The notes beneath the pieces are model-generated. The model was not told the DNA's origin. It did no database searches and saw only the letters and a list, made by a program, of their open reading frames with translations. Made by a program: the position numbers and the translations under genes. DNA of 38,520 nucleotides from Lachnospiraceae bacterium (lineage in GTDB: Bacteria > Bacillota > Clostridia > Lachnospirales > Lachnospiraceae). Position 1 is the stretch's first letter, and the number at the start of each line of letters is the position of its first letter. The stretch is taken from NCBI GenBank assembly GCA_009774145.1, contig VSND01000031.1:6983-45502 (forward strand), given 5' to 3'. Positions 7,957 through 15,795 of this stretch are shown here, in pieces.

Positions 7957-9408
7957 CTACATTACGGTAGCAGTCCCTTCCATATAGACCGTCCTGTTAT
8001 TCAACGGCTCTACAAACAGTTCATAAGTTCCTGCCTTTGTTATCGTGAACGTATGAGTCAGTGTTTCATTGGTCGTTGTTACATAAGTTCTCTTATGGGA
8101 ACTGTTTATATATCCTGCCCGGAAAGACACGGATGATGGATCTCCTTTCAACGCAAAGTAAATCTCATCCCCTGCAGACACTGTCACACTCCCCATAGAC
8201 TTTGCACTGCTGATCTCTTCTTTGATTGTGCTCACTGACATACGTTCCCCTTGCCATACTTCCCCTTTTGCAGGCGTCAGCTCAAAGTCCCCCACCACAT
8301 CGGTTTCTTCTGTCAGGGTGTTACCGCCGTTCATCACCTCCTCGTGGTCCTCGAACAGCACTTCCCTCACGATCACATCCTGCAGGCTGCACATCCCTTC
8401 GGACGCCGCCAGCGTTGTGAGCGGGCAAAATAACAGAAGCGCCGCTGTCATCATCGCAAACGCGACTTTCCCGGCTTTTGTTTTTTTGTTCATCATATGT
8501 TTTAATCTCCTTTCCAGCTGGCTCTCCGTATGGCCGGTCATGGACACAGCATGCTCCAGAAATCCATCCTCCAGTACCATATCTGCCAGCGCTTTTGCAT
8601 AAAGGTAACGTTCCTTATGAGAACGCCGTTCCAGAGCCTCATCATCACAGGACATTTCATTGATATCAGTATAGTATTCCGCCAGACGTTTCAAATATGG
8701 CAGAAACCAGTACATGGAGCAGAGCCAGAAGATCATCTTCCGATAGAGCGGATCCCGCCGCCTGCAGTGAATGAGTTCATGACAGAGGACCAATCGAAGT
8801 TCCTCCGCCCCCTGTTCTTTTTGCGGCCAAAAAATCTCCTGCCGAAAGCACCCGACAGCAAAAGGGGTTCCGACCACGCCGCTCACTTTGATGGGAACCG
8901 TTCTTTTCAGGCCAAGTTCCCTTCTCAGTTCCTCTGCCGAATCCAGCATGTCTCTGTCCCCGCAGAGATCAGACAATGCCCGCAGCTCCCTCAGCACACT
9001 CCGATCTCTTCGGCAGGAACGAATAATACATACCAGAAATCCTGCCAGCCAGACTGCCAGCGTAAGCCAGAAGCCCATCTGCTCCCTATAGTTCGTAGAA
9101 AAGCTGATCGGATAACGTTTGTAAGTGTGGATAAAACCGTCTCCGAACTCTGGCGGCCCCACATAGCCGAAAACCCCGCGATAGAGAAACACCATGGACA
9201 CAACCGGCAGTGCGCACACCAGATACAGAATCAGAAATTTCAGCAGAAGATCCACCTGTTTTGCGCTCAGGAGCAGTTCCAGACTGTGTCTTCCACGATA
9301 CAGCAAAAAGACCAGAAGACCATTCACCAGAGCGGAGGTCAGCAGCCAGAGGACTGCGTCGCTGCCGTCCCACAGTTCAATCCACAGATTTCCCAGATTC
9401 AGCGTCAT
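7957..9408 (-). CDS. BlaR1/MecR1-like M56-family membrane metallopeptidase sensor
   Basis: A 483-residue integral membrane protein. Transmembrane segments lie near residues 18-38, 55-80, 110-130 and 310-330. The cytoplasmic zinc peptidase domain carries HELIH at residues 210-214, with the third ligand expected near NEMSCDDEAL. In the BlaR1 paradigm, ligand sensing outside triggers this domain to inactivate the BlaI-type repressor. The extracellular tail after residue about 335 is only about 150 residues and has no SxxK-type penicillin-binding fold. It ends in a small beta domain (SAGDEIYFALKGDPSSVSF onward), so the signal is probably not a beta-lactam. The gene overlaps the repressor gene upstream by 32 nt, giving translational coupling; its own Shine-Dalgarno is GGAGG. 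Confidence 0.9.
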   Translation of the reverse strand: MTLNLGNLWIELWDGSDAVLWLLTSALVNGLLVFLLYRGRHSLELLLSAKQVDLLLKFLILYLVCALPVVSMVFLYRGVFGYVGPPEFGDGFIHTYKRYPISFSTNYREQMGFWLTLAVWLAGFLVCIIRSCRRDRSVLRELRALSDLCGDRDMLDSAEELRRELGLKRTVPIKVSGVVGTPFAVGCFRQEIFWPQKEQGAEELRLVLCHELIHCRRRDPLYRKMIFWLCSMYWFLPYLKRLAEYYTDINEMSCDDEALERRSHKERYLYAKALADMVLEDGFLEHAVSMTGHTESQLERRLKHMMNKKTKAGKVAFAMMTAALLLFCPLTTLAASEGMCSLQDVIVREVLFEDHEEVMNGGNTLTEETDVVGDFELTPAKGEVWQGERMSVSTIKEEISSAKSMGSVTVSAGDEIYFALKGDPSSVSFRAGYINSSHKRTYVTTTNETLTHTFTITKAGTYELFVEPLNNRTVYMEGTATVM

Positions 9409-9805
9409 TTTCCATTTCCTCCAGAAGTTCCCGTACTTTTTCCTTCTGCCTCTCTGTCAGCTTTTCTTTCCCGCAGAAGGCCGCCACCAGGCCTTCCAGC
9501 GTGCTGCCGCCCATGGATTTCAGAAACTGCTGCCGGACCAGAGCCTGTTCATATTCAGCGCGGCCAACCAGCGCTGTATAAATATGATGCAGCCCTTCCT
9601 GCCGGTTCTCCACATAGCCTTTTTGAGAAATGTTGTACAGAATCGTGCTCTTGGTCCCGCGCACCTGCGGAAAATGCTCATAGATCTCCTCGCTGCTGAT
9701 CCCGTCCGGATGCTCCCAGATGTACCTCATAAATTCCAGCTCCATGGGAGACAGCTTCTTTCTTCCTCCCAGCATTGTCAGCGGTTCGTCCGGTTTTCTT
9801 GCCAT
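9377..9805 (-). CDS. BlaI/MecI/CopY-family transcriptional repressor
   Basis: A 142-residue protein with the family architecture. A winged helix begins LSPMELEFMRYIWEHPDGIS and continues with the recognition segment VRGTKSTILYNISQKGYVE. A C-terminal dimerisation helix follows (LTERQKEKVRELLEEMEND). In this family the C-terminal region is cut by the partner M56 peptidase, releasing DNA. The gene is first in the operon with the BlaR1-like gene and is preceded by a strong promoter with an AT-rich dyad that could be its own operator. The ATG follows GGGGGAAAGGCA. Confidence 0.93.
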   Translation of the reverse strand: MARKPDEPLTMLGGRKKLSPMELEFMRYIWEHPDGISSEEIYEHFPQVRGTKSTILYNISQKGYVENRQEGLHHIYTALVGRAEYEQALVRQQFLKSMGGSTLEGLVAAFCGKEKLTERQKEKVRELLEEMENDAESGKSVD

Positions 9806-9841
9806 TGCCTTTCCCCCTGTTTCTTATATCGTATTATTTTT

Positions 9842-9870
9842 AAGTATAATTTTTTCTATTTGATATGTCA
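9842..9870 (-). promoter_or_regulatory. Promoter and candidate operator of the blaI/blaR1-like operon
   Basis: Minus-strand TTGACA (9865-9870), a 17-nt spacer and TATACT (9842-9847), 37 nt before the repressor start codon. The -35 lies inside a dyad, TTGACATATCAA, with matching TATTGA/TCAAATA flanks. This is a plausible repressor site, although it lacks the TACA/TGTA core of known BlaI operators. Confidence 0.75.
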
Positions 9871-10140
9871 ATATCTTTTAATTATTTCAACACGACAAAC
9901 GCATGAATGAATAAATCATGAACCGTTTGTAAGTTTCTGTTATATTCAGTTTAAAAGGTTGGATATTATTATATTTGCCTTTTTTGCCATGTTCTCAAAT
10001 GCGGATGACTGCATGAAATGGAGGTGTTTGAAAAAGAACGAATGAAATTAAAGCGATATCCCGGACTTCCGGAATATAAAAAGAACCATAATAACAATGG
10101 ATGCCATGGGGACGCAGACAGCGATTGAGAAGAAGATTCC
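9871..10140. other. Gene-free stretch between the blaI-like gene and the HNH gene
   Basis: Low-complexity, AT-rich sequence. A 36-codon open frame at 10018-10128 on the plus strand has no Shine-Dalgarno at proper distance and no recognisable product. A short CCGGA/TCCGG dyad near 10061-10072 is too weak to call a terminator for the HNH operon. Confidence 0.5.
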
Positions 10141-10923
10141 TCAAGTAATCCGCTGAAGCAACGCCCTGCTGTATATCACTTTACATACCTTTACCGCATT
10201 ATCAACCGAAAGTCCCTGTAACTTGTTTCGAAACAGATTTACTACCAGATTATGATATGGCATGTCCTCCATCAAATTGTGATGATCGATCACGTTTTTA
10301 CAGTACCTTCCTACCTCACGGTTTCTTCGCTCCGGACTGTTTAACTGAAACAGCCTGATATGGCCTTCTATGATCTCTATTTCCTTCCTGCTGTATCCGC
10401 AGCTGCATCCACAGTCACCCGGAACATATTTTCCCTCCAGAAGATCATATTTCAGTTTCAAAACATTACCATTTTCGTGAAATTTTGACTCAAAAGGCTG
10501 CAAAATAATGTTTCCTCTGCCAACATATTCACTACGCAGTTTTATGTATCTTTCACATGGAATCCTGCAGGCATATTTGCTGCAGGAAGCCAACTTAAAT
10601 TCCCTGATCTGCTCTTCAGGCAGTTTCCTTCTTTTTTCTCCTCTTTTCTTATATTTTCCATTGCAGTTTTCGCAAGCCAGCCCCAGATTGGGAACACAGT
10701 CTGTCAGATATTCCGGAGAATTGATCTTTTCAATACCATGTTCAATCTGACCGCGTCTCTGACCATTGATCCAGACAGTATCATAACAGTACATACAATA
10801 TCCGCCGGTTGTATCCTTCAGAAGATCCCACAGATCATCCTTGTATCTGCTCCATCCATATAATTTCTTTTCGTCATAGGACGGCACAAATACCGGAATG
10901 TCTACGGAAAAATAATCCATCAT
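10141..10923 (-). CDS. HNH-type nuclease, third gene of the DUF262–ATPase–HNH operon
   Basis: A 260-residue protein with a zinc-finger-supported HNH core: C43xxC46, then QIEH with H62 as the probable catalytic His, then NLGLACENCN with N79 and C84xxC87. The layout (IEH, NL, C-x2-CN) is that of the HNH proteins paired with ATPases in Septu (PtuB), not of the DUF1524 type found in GmrD. I chose ATG 10923 over GTG 10932 because GAGGAG lies 8 nt before it. The ATG overlaps the TAA of the ATPase gene, so the two are translationally coupled. A second Cys group (CGCSCGYS, about residues 171-178) may bind another metal. The predicted role is the nucleic-acid-cutting effector of the operon; its target is unknown. 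Confidence 0.85.
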   Translation of the reverse strand: MMDYFSVDIPVFVPSYDEKKLYGWSRYKDDLWDLLKDTTGGYCMYCYDTVWINGQRRGQIEHGIEKINSPEYLTDCVPNLGLACENCNGKYKKRGEKRRKLPEEQIREFKLASCSKYACRIPCERYIKLRSEYVGRGNIILQPFESKFHENGNVLKLKYDLLEGKYVPGDCGCSCGYSRKEIEIIEGHIRLFQLNSPERRNREVGRYCKNVIDHHNLMEDMPYHNLVVNLFRNKLQGLSVDNAVKVCKVIYSRALLQRIT

Positions 10924-11894
10924 TATTTCCACTCCTCAATCTGTTTATAGATCATTTTCTGATGCGGAAGAAGCTCTTCATACTCCATTTCCCAAAGTTC
11001 TTTCTGAAGTTTTTCGTCCCACACTCCTGCAATTCTTGAATTCAGCAAAGCACGCAGTTTTTCATCCACCCAGTCATTATCCGACGGATGGATCACACGA
11101 TCTTTGAAAAATAAATCCGTAAATATATTTTCTGCAGATACCATGTGCTCCAGTTCCTGTCCTGTATAAATCTCATATTCTGCGTCATATAAAATGATCA
11201 GATCAGCCCGTTCCGAATTTTTTACCAGATCCAGAGAATGGGTCGTTACCAGAAAAACCAGCCCTGGAAACTGGCTCTGAAGATAGTTATAAATCTCTGC
11301 GCTGTATTTAGGGGAAAGATATTCATCAATCTCATCAATCACTACCAGACCTTGCGACCATTTTCTTTTTTCCATGACATCACAAAAATACAGGATCTCG
11401 CAAAACATGCGAAGAACCGCCTGATATCCGCTGGAAAGCTTTGCCCTGCTTCCATCTATCATGACCACATTTTCAGGAATCCCCATATCCACAATTTCCC
11501 GAAAGATCCGAATCTCTTTCCCAAAAAATCCTCTGCACATTTCTGTAAGACGGGTTTTATATTTATCGTACAGCTGTTCTATACAGGAAGCCGCCTTGAA
11601 TGTATCCTGTAGATTGAAGTGAAACGGCAAAAGCCGCTCTTTCGTCACTTCACCAGAATCCAGCTTTACACTCTCATATGATTTGCTCATCAGCTCTACC
11701 CGATCCGCATCAAAGGTTCTGTTCACAGAATCAATCAGGTAAACTGCATCCGAAAGCTTCTGCTCCACAACTCTGTGAAGAACATCCGATTTTCCAGACG
11801 AATTATCTCCTATCAGAATAAAGCTCTTTCCCTTTTCTGAATTTTCGCCTATAAGTTCTGCAATTCTTTCAACCATTTCGTGATAACTGCTCAT
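10923..11894 (-). CDS. ABC/SMC-like AAA ATPase, middle gene of the DUF262–ATPase–HNH operon
   Basis: A 323-residue ATPase. Walker A is GDNSSGKS at residues 29-36. A signature-like motif LSSGYQ sits in the middle, and Walker B is VVIDE with D187-E188, followed by TTHSLDLV with the switch His. This is the minimal head-domain plan of PtuA/RloA/OLD-type defence ATPases. It has neither long coiled coils nor a TOPRIM domain, so cutting would need a partner, which the adjacent HNH gene provides. ATG 11894 is chosen because AAGGAG precedes it by 5 nt; the start overlaps the DUF262 gene by 26 nt. It probably acts in the cytoplasm in complex with its neighbours, by analogy with PtuA-PtuB. Confidence 0.85.
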   Translation of the reverse strand: MSSYHEMVERIAELIGENSEKGKSFILIGDNSSGKSDVLHRVVEQKLSDAVYLIDSVNRTFDADRVELMSKSYESVKLDSGEVTKERLLPFHFNLQDTFKAASCIEQLYDKYKTRLTEMCRGFFGKEIRIFREIVDMGIPENVVMIDGSRAKLSSGYQAVLRMFCEILYFCDVMEKRKWSQGLVVIDEIDEYLSPKYSAEIYNYLQSQFPGLVFLVTTHSLDLVKNSERADLIILYDAEYEIYTGQELEHMVSAENIFTDLFFKDRVIHPSDNDWVDEKLRALLNSRIAGVWDEKLQKELWEMEYEELLPHQKMIYKQIEEWK

Positions 11895-13035
11895 ATACAC
11901 TCCTTAATCTTTTCTCGATCTCATTTCGGGCGGAAGTGCTTTTGGATATTGTGCTGCGATACTCTTCGCTGTTGATAATCTCTTCATATTTTTTTCTTGA
12001 AATAAAAATCTTCTCTTCCATCTTATCCCATACGACGAACAGACTGACCAGCGCCAGATCCCGGTCTTTCGCCCTTACCCCTTCCAGACAGTCCAGAAAC
12101 TGTTCCAGCACCTCTTTATATTCTGAGATCCTGTTCTCATCAAAGTGTTTTACCTCTTCTGAAAAATCATCCAGCAGGGTAGCGATCTTTCCTTTATATC
12201 CGGTCAATATAAAGTTATTCCCTTTTCTCTGTACATAATACTTAAATGCACACATTCTCAAGAGCAGTTCCACATCCTTGCTTTCTTTATTTACATCCGC
12301 GTTTGAACTTCCGCTGTATAATATTCTCCATTTTTTTGAACAGTCATTAATCTCATACAACATATGATAGAATCTGCAGCTGTATATCCCATTCCGCAGT
12401 TCCTGAGACGATAACGGTGTTCCCCCTATATTTAAGTTGGCAAATATTTTATGTAAAATCTTTTCCTTCTGTTCCTTACTGTCAACATTGATCTCAATCA
12501 GCGTCAGAGGGGCGAAGTCTATCTTCCGCTTCATACGGTCACCCAGATTATGGTAGGTAATATCAACCTCTTTTTCATTTCCCTCCTGATCTTTATAACG
12601 CATACAATAGAGCTTGTCTTTCAGTCCGCACTGTTCGAGCTGCTCCCGAAGATCCTTTCCTTTTCCCGCAGCCTTTCTGAAATCAATAAACGCATTTCTT
12701 TTCTTTTTCAGGAATTTCCCGATAAAATAGAGATACAGACTCAAAATCCTCTGCTGTCCATCCAGAATCACAAACTGCTGCTCATCATTGCGATAGCAGT
12801 ATATGGGCGGTATGGGCATTCCCCTCACCAGAGAAACCGCGAGTTCTTCTGCCTGGCTCTCACTCCAGCGATACATTCTCTGAAAATCGGGAATCACATA
12901 ATCGCCCCTCTCCAGTCCTCCCATCATGGAGCTGAATGCCATCTGCGTCGTCACGGTCCGAATCATCACATTTTCGACCACGTCAATTTCTTTTGCGGTT
13001 TCTAAAGCCTCCTGATATCTGTTTTCTTCTTCCAT
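11869..13035 (-). CDS. DUF262 (GmrS-like) domain protein, first gene of a putative three-gene defence operon
   Basis: A 388-residue protein whose first 260 residues match the DUF262 / GmrSD N-terminal domain (PF03235). It has IPDFQRMYRW at residues 48-57, the ParB-like DGQQR at residues 92-96, and FANLNIGGTPLSSQELRNG further on. In GmrSD and SspE this domain binds and hydrolyses NTPs and senses DNA modification, while a C-terminal DUF1524 HNH domain cuts. Here no DUF1524 domain follows; the C-terminus is helical and charged, and an HNH nuclease is encoded two genes downstream instead. The ATG has TGAGGT upstream and the operon has its own strong promoter. The gene could be the sensor subunit; this is inference. 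Confidence 0.88.
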   Translation of the reverse strand: MEEENRYQEALETAKEIDVVENVMIRTVTTQMAFSSMMGGLERGDYVIPDFQRMYRWSESQAEELAVSLVRGMPIPPIYCYRNDEQQFVILDGQQRILSLYLYFIGKFLKKKRNAFIDFRKAAGKGKDLREQLEQCGLKDKLYCMRYKDQEGNEKEVDITYHNLGDRMKRKIDFAPLTLIEINVDSKEQKEKILHKIFANLNIGGTPLSSQELRNGIYSCRFYHMLYEINDCSKKWRILYSGSSNADVNKESKDVELLLRMCAFKYYVQRKGNNFILTGYKGKIATLLDDFSEEVKHFDENRISEYKEVLEQFLDCLEGVRAKDRDLALVSLFVVWDKMEEKIFISRKKYEEIINSEEYRSTISKSTSARNEIEKRLRSVYEQLSRNG

Positions 13036-13065
13036 AGGGAAACCTCACATGTCTTCTTTTTTTAA

Positions 13066-13094
13066 ATCATAGCATAACCCCCTGCAATTCTCAA
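13066..13094 (-). promoter_or_regulatory. Promoter of the DUF262–ATPase–HNH operon
   Basis: Minus-strand TTGAGA (13089-13094), a 17-nt spacer and TATGAT (13066-13071) with an extended TGC ahead of the -10. It lies 31 nt upstream of the DUF262 start codon and diverges from the OLD-family gene promoter. Confidence 0.75.
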
Positions 13095-13127
13095 TCCAAA
13101 ATGATGCTTTTATTCCTTCTCAAAGCA

Positions 13128-13136
13128 TGCTAAAAT
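13128..13136 (+). promoter_or_regulatory. Extended -10 for the OLD-family nuclease gene
   Basis: TGCTAAAAT on the plus strand, 77 nt upstream of the start codon, with no good -35. It stands back to back with the promoter of the leftward operon, about 35 nt apart. Confidence 0.4.
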
Positions 13137-13212
13137 AGATACCAGATATTCGAAATTTTCCACAAATCCAGGGAAACAGAGTCACAGATTACAGAGAAAA
13201 CGGAGTCCGCCC

Positions 13213-15063
13213 ATGAAGATCACAGACCTCCACATCCGAAATTTCAAATCCATCCATGACATGCATCTGAAACAGATTGAAAACGCGCTGATTCTGGTAG
13301 GACAGAACAATACCGGCAAGACCACCGTGCTGGATGCCGTCCGGGCGGTAGGCGGAGAATATGAGATCTGCCCGGAGGATTTCTGGGAGGACGGCTCCAG
13401 GATCGAGATTACGGTCTCCCTTCGTTTTACAGAAGAGGATCTGGATCTTCTGCGGCGCCGCGGCATCGTCAGCCAATACCGCAGAAGAGAAGCATGGCTT
13501 CAGGATTTTTCCAGAAAGCTCCCGTCCTTTTCGGGAGACACGCTTACCTTTACCATGTCCGCCAACCGGGACGGCCGGATCCGCTATCAGGACAGCGTAC
13601 ACAAACACAATCCATATATTCAGGAAGTCTTCCCCCGGATCTACCATGTGGATACGGAGCGGCGGCTGGAGCGGCTCCAGCAGGACCTGTTCCTTCTGCA
13701 GGAAGATGAGATCCTGCAGCGGATGCGTACGGGCTGCTGCATGTTCAATCAGGCGCGCCGGTGCAGTCACTGTTTCAACTGCATCGGACTCATCGAACAG
13801 AAACATCCCCAAGAACTCAACGTCTTTGAGACTTCCAAGCTTCTGGATTACAAACTGTACCAGCTGAATCTGGATGCCTTTGCCAGAAAGGTCAATGAGA
13901 GTTTTCAGAAAAACGGCGGACGGGAGGATATTCTCTACACCATGAACCGGGATGTGGAGAAAATCCTGCAGGTTACGACGGAGATCCGCAAGCCCGCACA
14001 GAATCTGACCCGTCCCATCTCCCGAATGGGAAAGGGCATGCGCTCCATCTACCTGTTCTCTCTGCTGGAAGCCTATACGGAAGTGGACGAAAGCCTGCCC
14101 AGCATTATCATGATCGAAGATCCTGAGATCTTCCTGCATCCCAGACTTCAGAAAGTGTCCGGAAAGATTCTCTACCGGCTCTCCCGGAAGAATCAGGTCA
14201 TCTTTACCACTCACTCGCCCAACCTGCTGCCCAACTTCAGCAGCCGCCAGATCCGTCAGGTCGTCTTACGGGAGGACGGGTCCTCCGATATCCGAAAGAA
14301 GACCGACATCAGCGCCATTCTGGACGATCTGGGCTATACGGCAGGCGATCTGATGAACGTGAATTTTGTCTTTATCGTGGAAGGAAAGCAGGACAAATCA
14401 AGACTTCCGCTCCTCCTTCGGAAATATTACTCCGAGACTGCAGACGAACAGGGTGAACTGCTGCGCATTGCCATCATCACCACCAACAGCTGCACCAACA
14501 TTAAAACTTATGCCAACCTGAAATACATGAACCAGATCTACCTGCGGGACCAGTTTCTCATGATCCGGGACAGCGACGGCAAGGACCCTGCGGTTCTCGG
14601 AAAGCAGCTCTGCCGCTATTATGAAGAACGGAATCTGGAGGATCTGGATAAGCTGCCGCGGGTCCGTCCGGAAAACGTACTGATTCTGAAGTATTATTCT
14701 TTTGAAAATTATTTCCTGAATCCCGCAGTCATGACGCAGCTCGGCATCGTGGAATCGGAAGAGGCTTTCTATGAGATTCTTCTGGAAAAATGGAAGGAAT
14801 ACCTCCACCGGATCACCAGCGGAAAGCACCTGCTCGAAGTACTGGGGCACGATCTGGAGACGGCAGAAGACGTCAGAAAACATATGGAAGAGATTCGAAC
14901 GTATATTCGCGGCCATAATCTGTTCGATATCTTCTATGGCCGCTATAAAGAACAGGAGGCGGAGCTTCTGGAACGCTACATCGAACTGGCACCCAGGGAA
15001 GATTTTCGGGATATCCTGCAGGCGCTGGAAAACTTCCCGTATTTTGAAAGCAGAAGGATGTAA
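13213..15063 (+). CDS. OLD-family ATPase–TOPRIM nuclease with a Cys cluster
   Basis: A 616-residue protein that starts like RecF/OLD ATPases (MKITDLHIRNFKSI). Walker A is GQNNTGKT at residues 30-37. The second ATPase half has IIMIEDPEIFLHP and FTTHSPNLL. A TOPRIM domain follows, with E390 in FIVEGKQDK and the metal-binding pair D453/D455 in RDSDGKD. OLD proteins are ATP-dependent nucleases, several of them antiphage. No UvrD-like helicase gene follows, so this is not a Gabija pair but a class 1-like stand-alone OLD. Unusually, an insertion at about residues 175-190 contains CC and then C184xxC187xxC190, a possible metal site. The Shine-Dalgarno is GGAG. The gene converges with the spmB-like gene, only 36 nt away, with no obvious terminator. 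Confidence 0.88.
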   Translation: MKITDLHIRNFKSIHDMHLKQIENALILVGQNNTGKTTVLDAVRAVGGEYEICPEDFWEDGSRIEITVSLRFTEEDLDLLRRRGIVSQYRRREAWLQDFSRKLPSFSGDTLTFTMSANRDGRIRYQDSVHKHNPYIQEVFPRIYHVDTERRLERLQQDLFLLQEDEILQRMRTGCCMFNQARRCSHCFNCIGLIEQKHPQELNVFETSKLLDYKLYQLNLDAFARKVNESFQKNGGREDILYTMNRDVEKILQVTTEIRKPAQNLTRPISRMGKGMRSIYLFSLLEAYTEVDESLPSIIMIEDPEIFLHPRLQKVSGKILYRLSRKNQVIFTTHSPNLLPNFSSRQIRQVVLREDGSSDIRKKTDISAILDDLGYTAGDLMNVNFVFIVEGKQDKSRLPLLLRKYYSETADEQGELLRIAIITTNSCTNIKTYANLKYMNQIYLRDQFLMIRDSDGKDPAVLGKQLCRYYEERNLEDLDKLPRVRPENVLILKYYSFENYFLNPAVMTQLGIVESEEAFYEILLEKWKEYLHRITSGKHLLEVLGHDLETAEDVRKHMEEIRTYIRGHNLFDIFYGRYKEQEAELLERYIELAPREDFRDILQALENFPYFESRRM

Positions 15064-15099
15064 ATGCCCCCCTGCCTTTAAATACAAAAGTGATTGCTA

Positions 15100-15771
15100 T
15101 TACATCATCCCGGCCAGCACCACGCTGGCTGCAATCCCTGCAAACGTACTGAACAGCGCCCCCGCCAGCGTCCAGCGGGTCTTCGTTACCTTTGCAGTCA
15201 GGAAATAGACGCTCATGGTATAGAAGACCGTCTCTGTGCAGCCCATCATGATGGATGCTGTCAGACCGATATAAGAATCCGTTCCATAGGATTTATAAAT
15301 GTCCAGAGCCAGAGAGGTGGCTGCCGAGGATGAAAACAGACGGATGATCGAAAGCGGAATCAGCTGCACCGGAAAATGCAGCAGTTCTGCCAGGCCGGTC
15401 AGATAATCCGCCACAAAATCCAGAAATCCCGAAGCTCTCAGCATGCCAACAGCCGCCATCAGGCCTACCAGTGTAGGAAGAATCTTGAGAACCGTCTGTA
15501 TTCCGTCCGCCGCGCCTGTGACAAATTCATCATAGACATGGACCTTTTCCGTCAGGGCATATGCAACAATATAAAATAATAAAAGGGGAATGATAAAGTC
15601 AGATATATAATAGAAGAAAGTCACCGTATACACATCCGGATCTGTTTCTATCAGTCTATGCGGATCACACAGGAAACAGAACCGGCGGACTGACCTTCCT
15701 GAACCGCTTATGATCAAACGCCGGTCCTCCGGGTGCGCATTTTGCCCCCTTCGTACCGGCGCCTTTTTCAT
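15100..15771 (-). CDS. spmB: SpmB-like spore maturation / nucleoside-recognition (Gate) domain membrane protein
   Basis: From FFYYISDFIIPLLLFYIVAY onward the protein matches SpmB, including GIQTVLKILPTLVGLMAAVG and RASGFLDFV. It has about five membrane segments and a conserved GCTETVFYTMSVYF block. SpmA and SpmB help dehydrate the spore core in Bacillus and are usually adjacent or fused. Here no spmA is present. The first ~50 residues (MKKAPVRRGQNAHPEDRR…) are Arg-rich, unlike the family, and read like non-coding sequence. Translation may instead start at GTG 15633 or 15624, but neither has a Shine-Dalgarno. The ATG at 15771 follows only a weak AAAGAG. The gene lies 21 nt downstream of the FGGY kinase gene and may depend on it for transcription. 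It may be an orphan left by deletion of spmA. Confidence 0.8.
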   Translation of the reverse strand: MKKAPVRRGQNAHPEDRRLIISGSGRSVRRFCFLCDPHRLIETDPDVYTVTFFYYISDFIIPLLLFYIVAYALTEKVHVYDEFVTGAADGIQTVLKILPTLVGLMAAVGMLRASGFLDFVADYLTGLAELLHFPVQLIPLSIIRLFSSSAATSLALDIYKSYGTDSYIGLTASIMMGCTETVFYTMSVYFLTAKVTKTRWTLAGALFSTFAGIAASVVLAGMM

Positions 15772-15795
15772 CAAATCTCTTTTTCCATCAAATCT

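Noticed and set aside
10018..10128. 36-codon frame between the blaI-like gene and the HNH gene
   Set aside because: No ribosome binding site at proper distance and no recognised product.
10141..13035. Canonical GmrSD type IV restriction system
   Set aside because: The DUF262 protein lacks DUF1524, the HNH protein is of a different type, and a separate ATPase lies between them.
13213..15063. Gabija system
   Set aside because: GajA-like nucleases are followed by a UvrD-like GajB gene. Here the next gene is spmB on the opposite strand.
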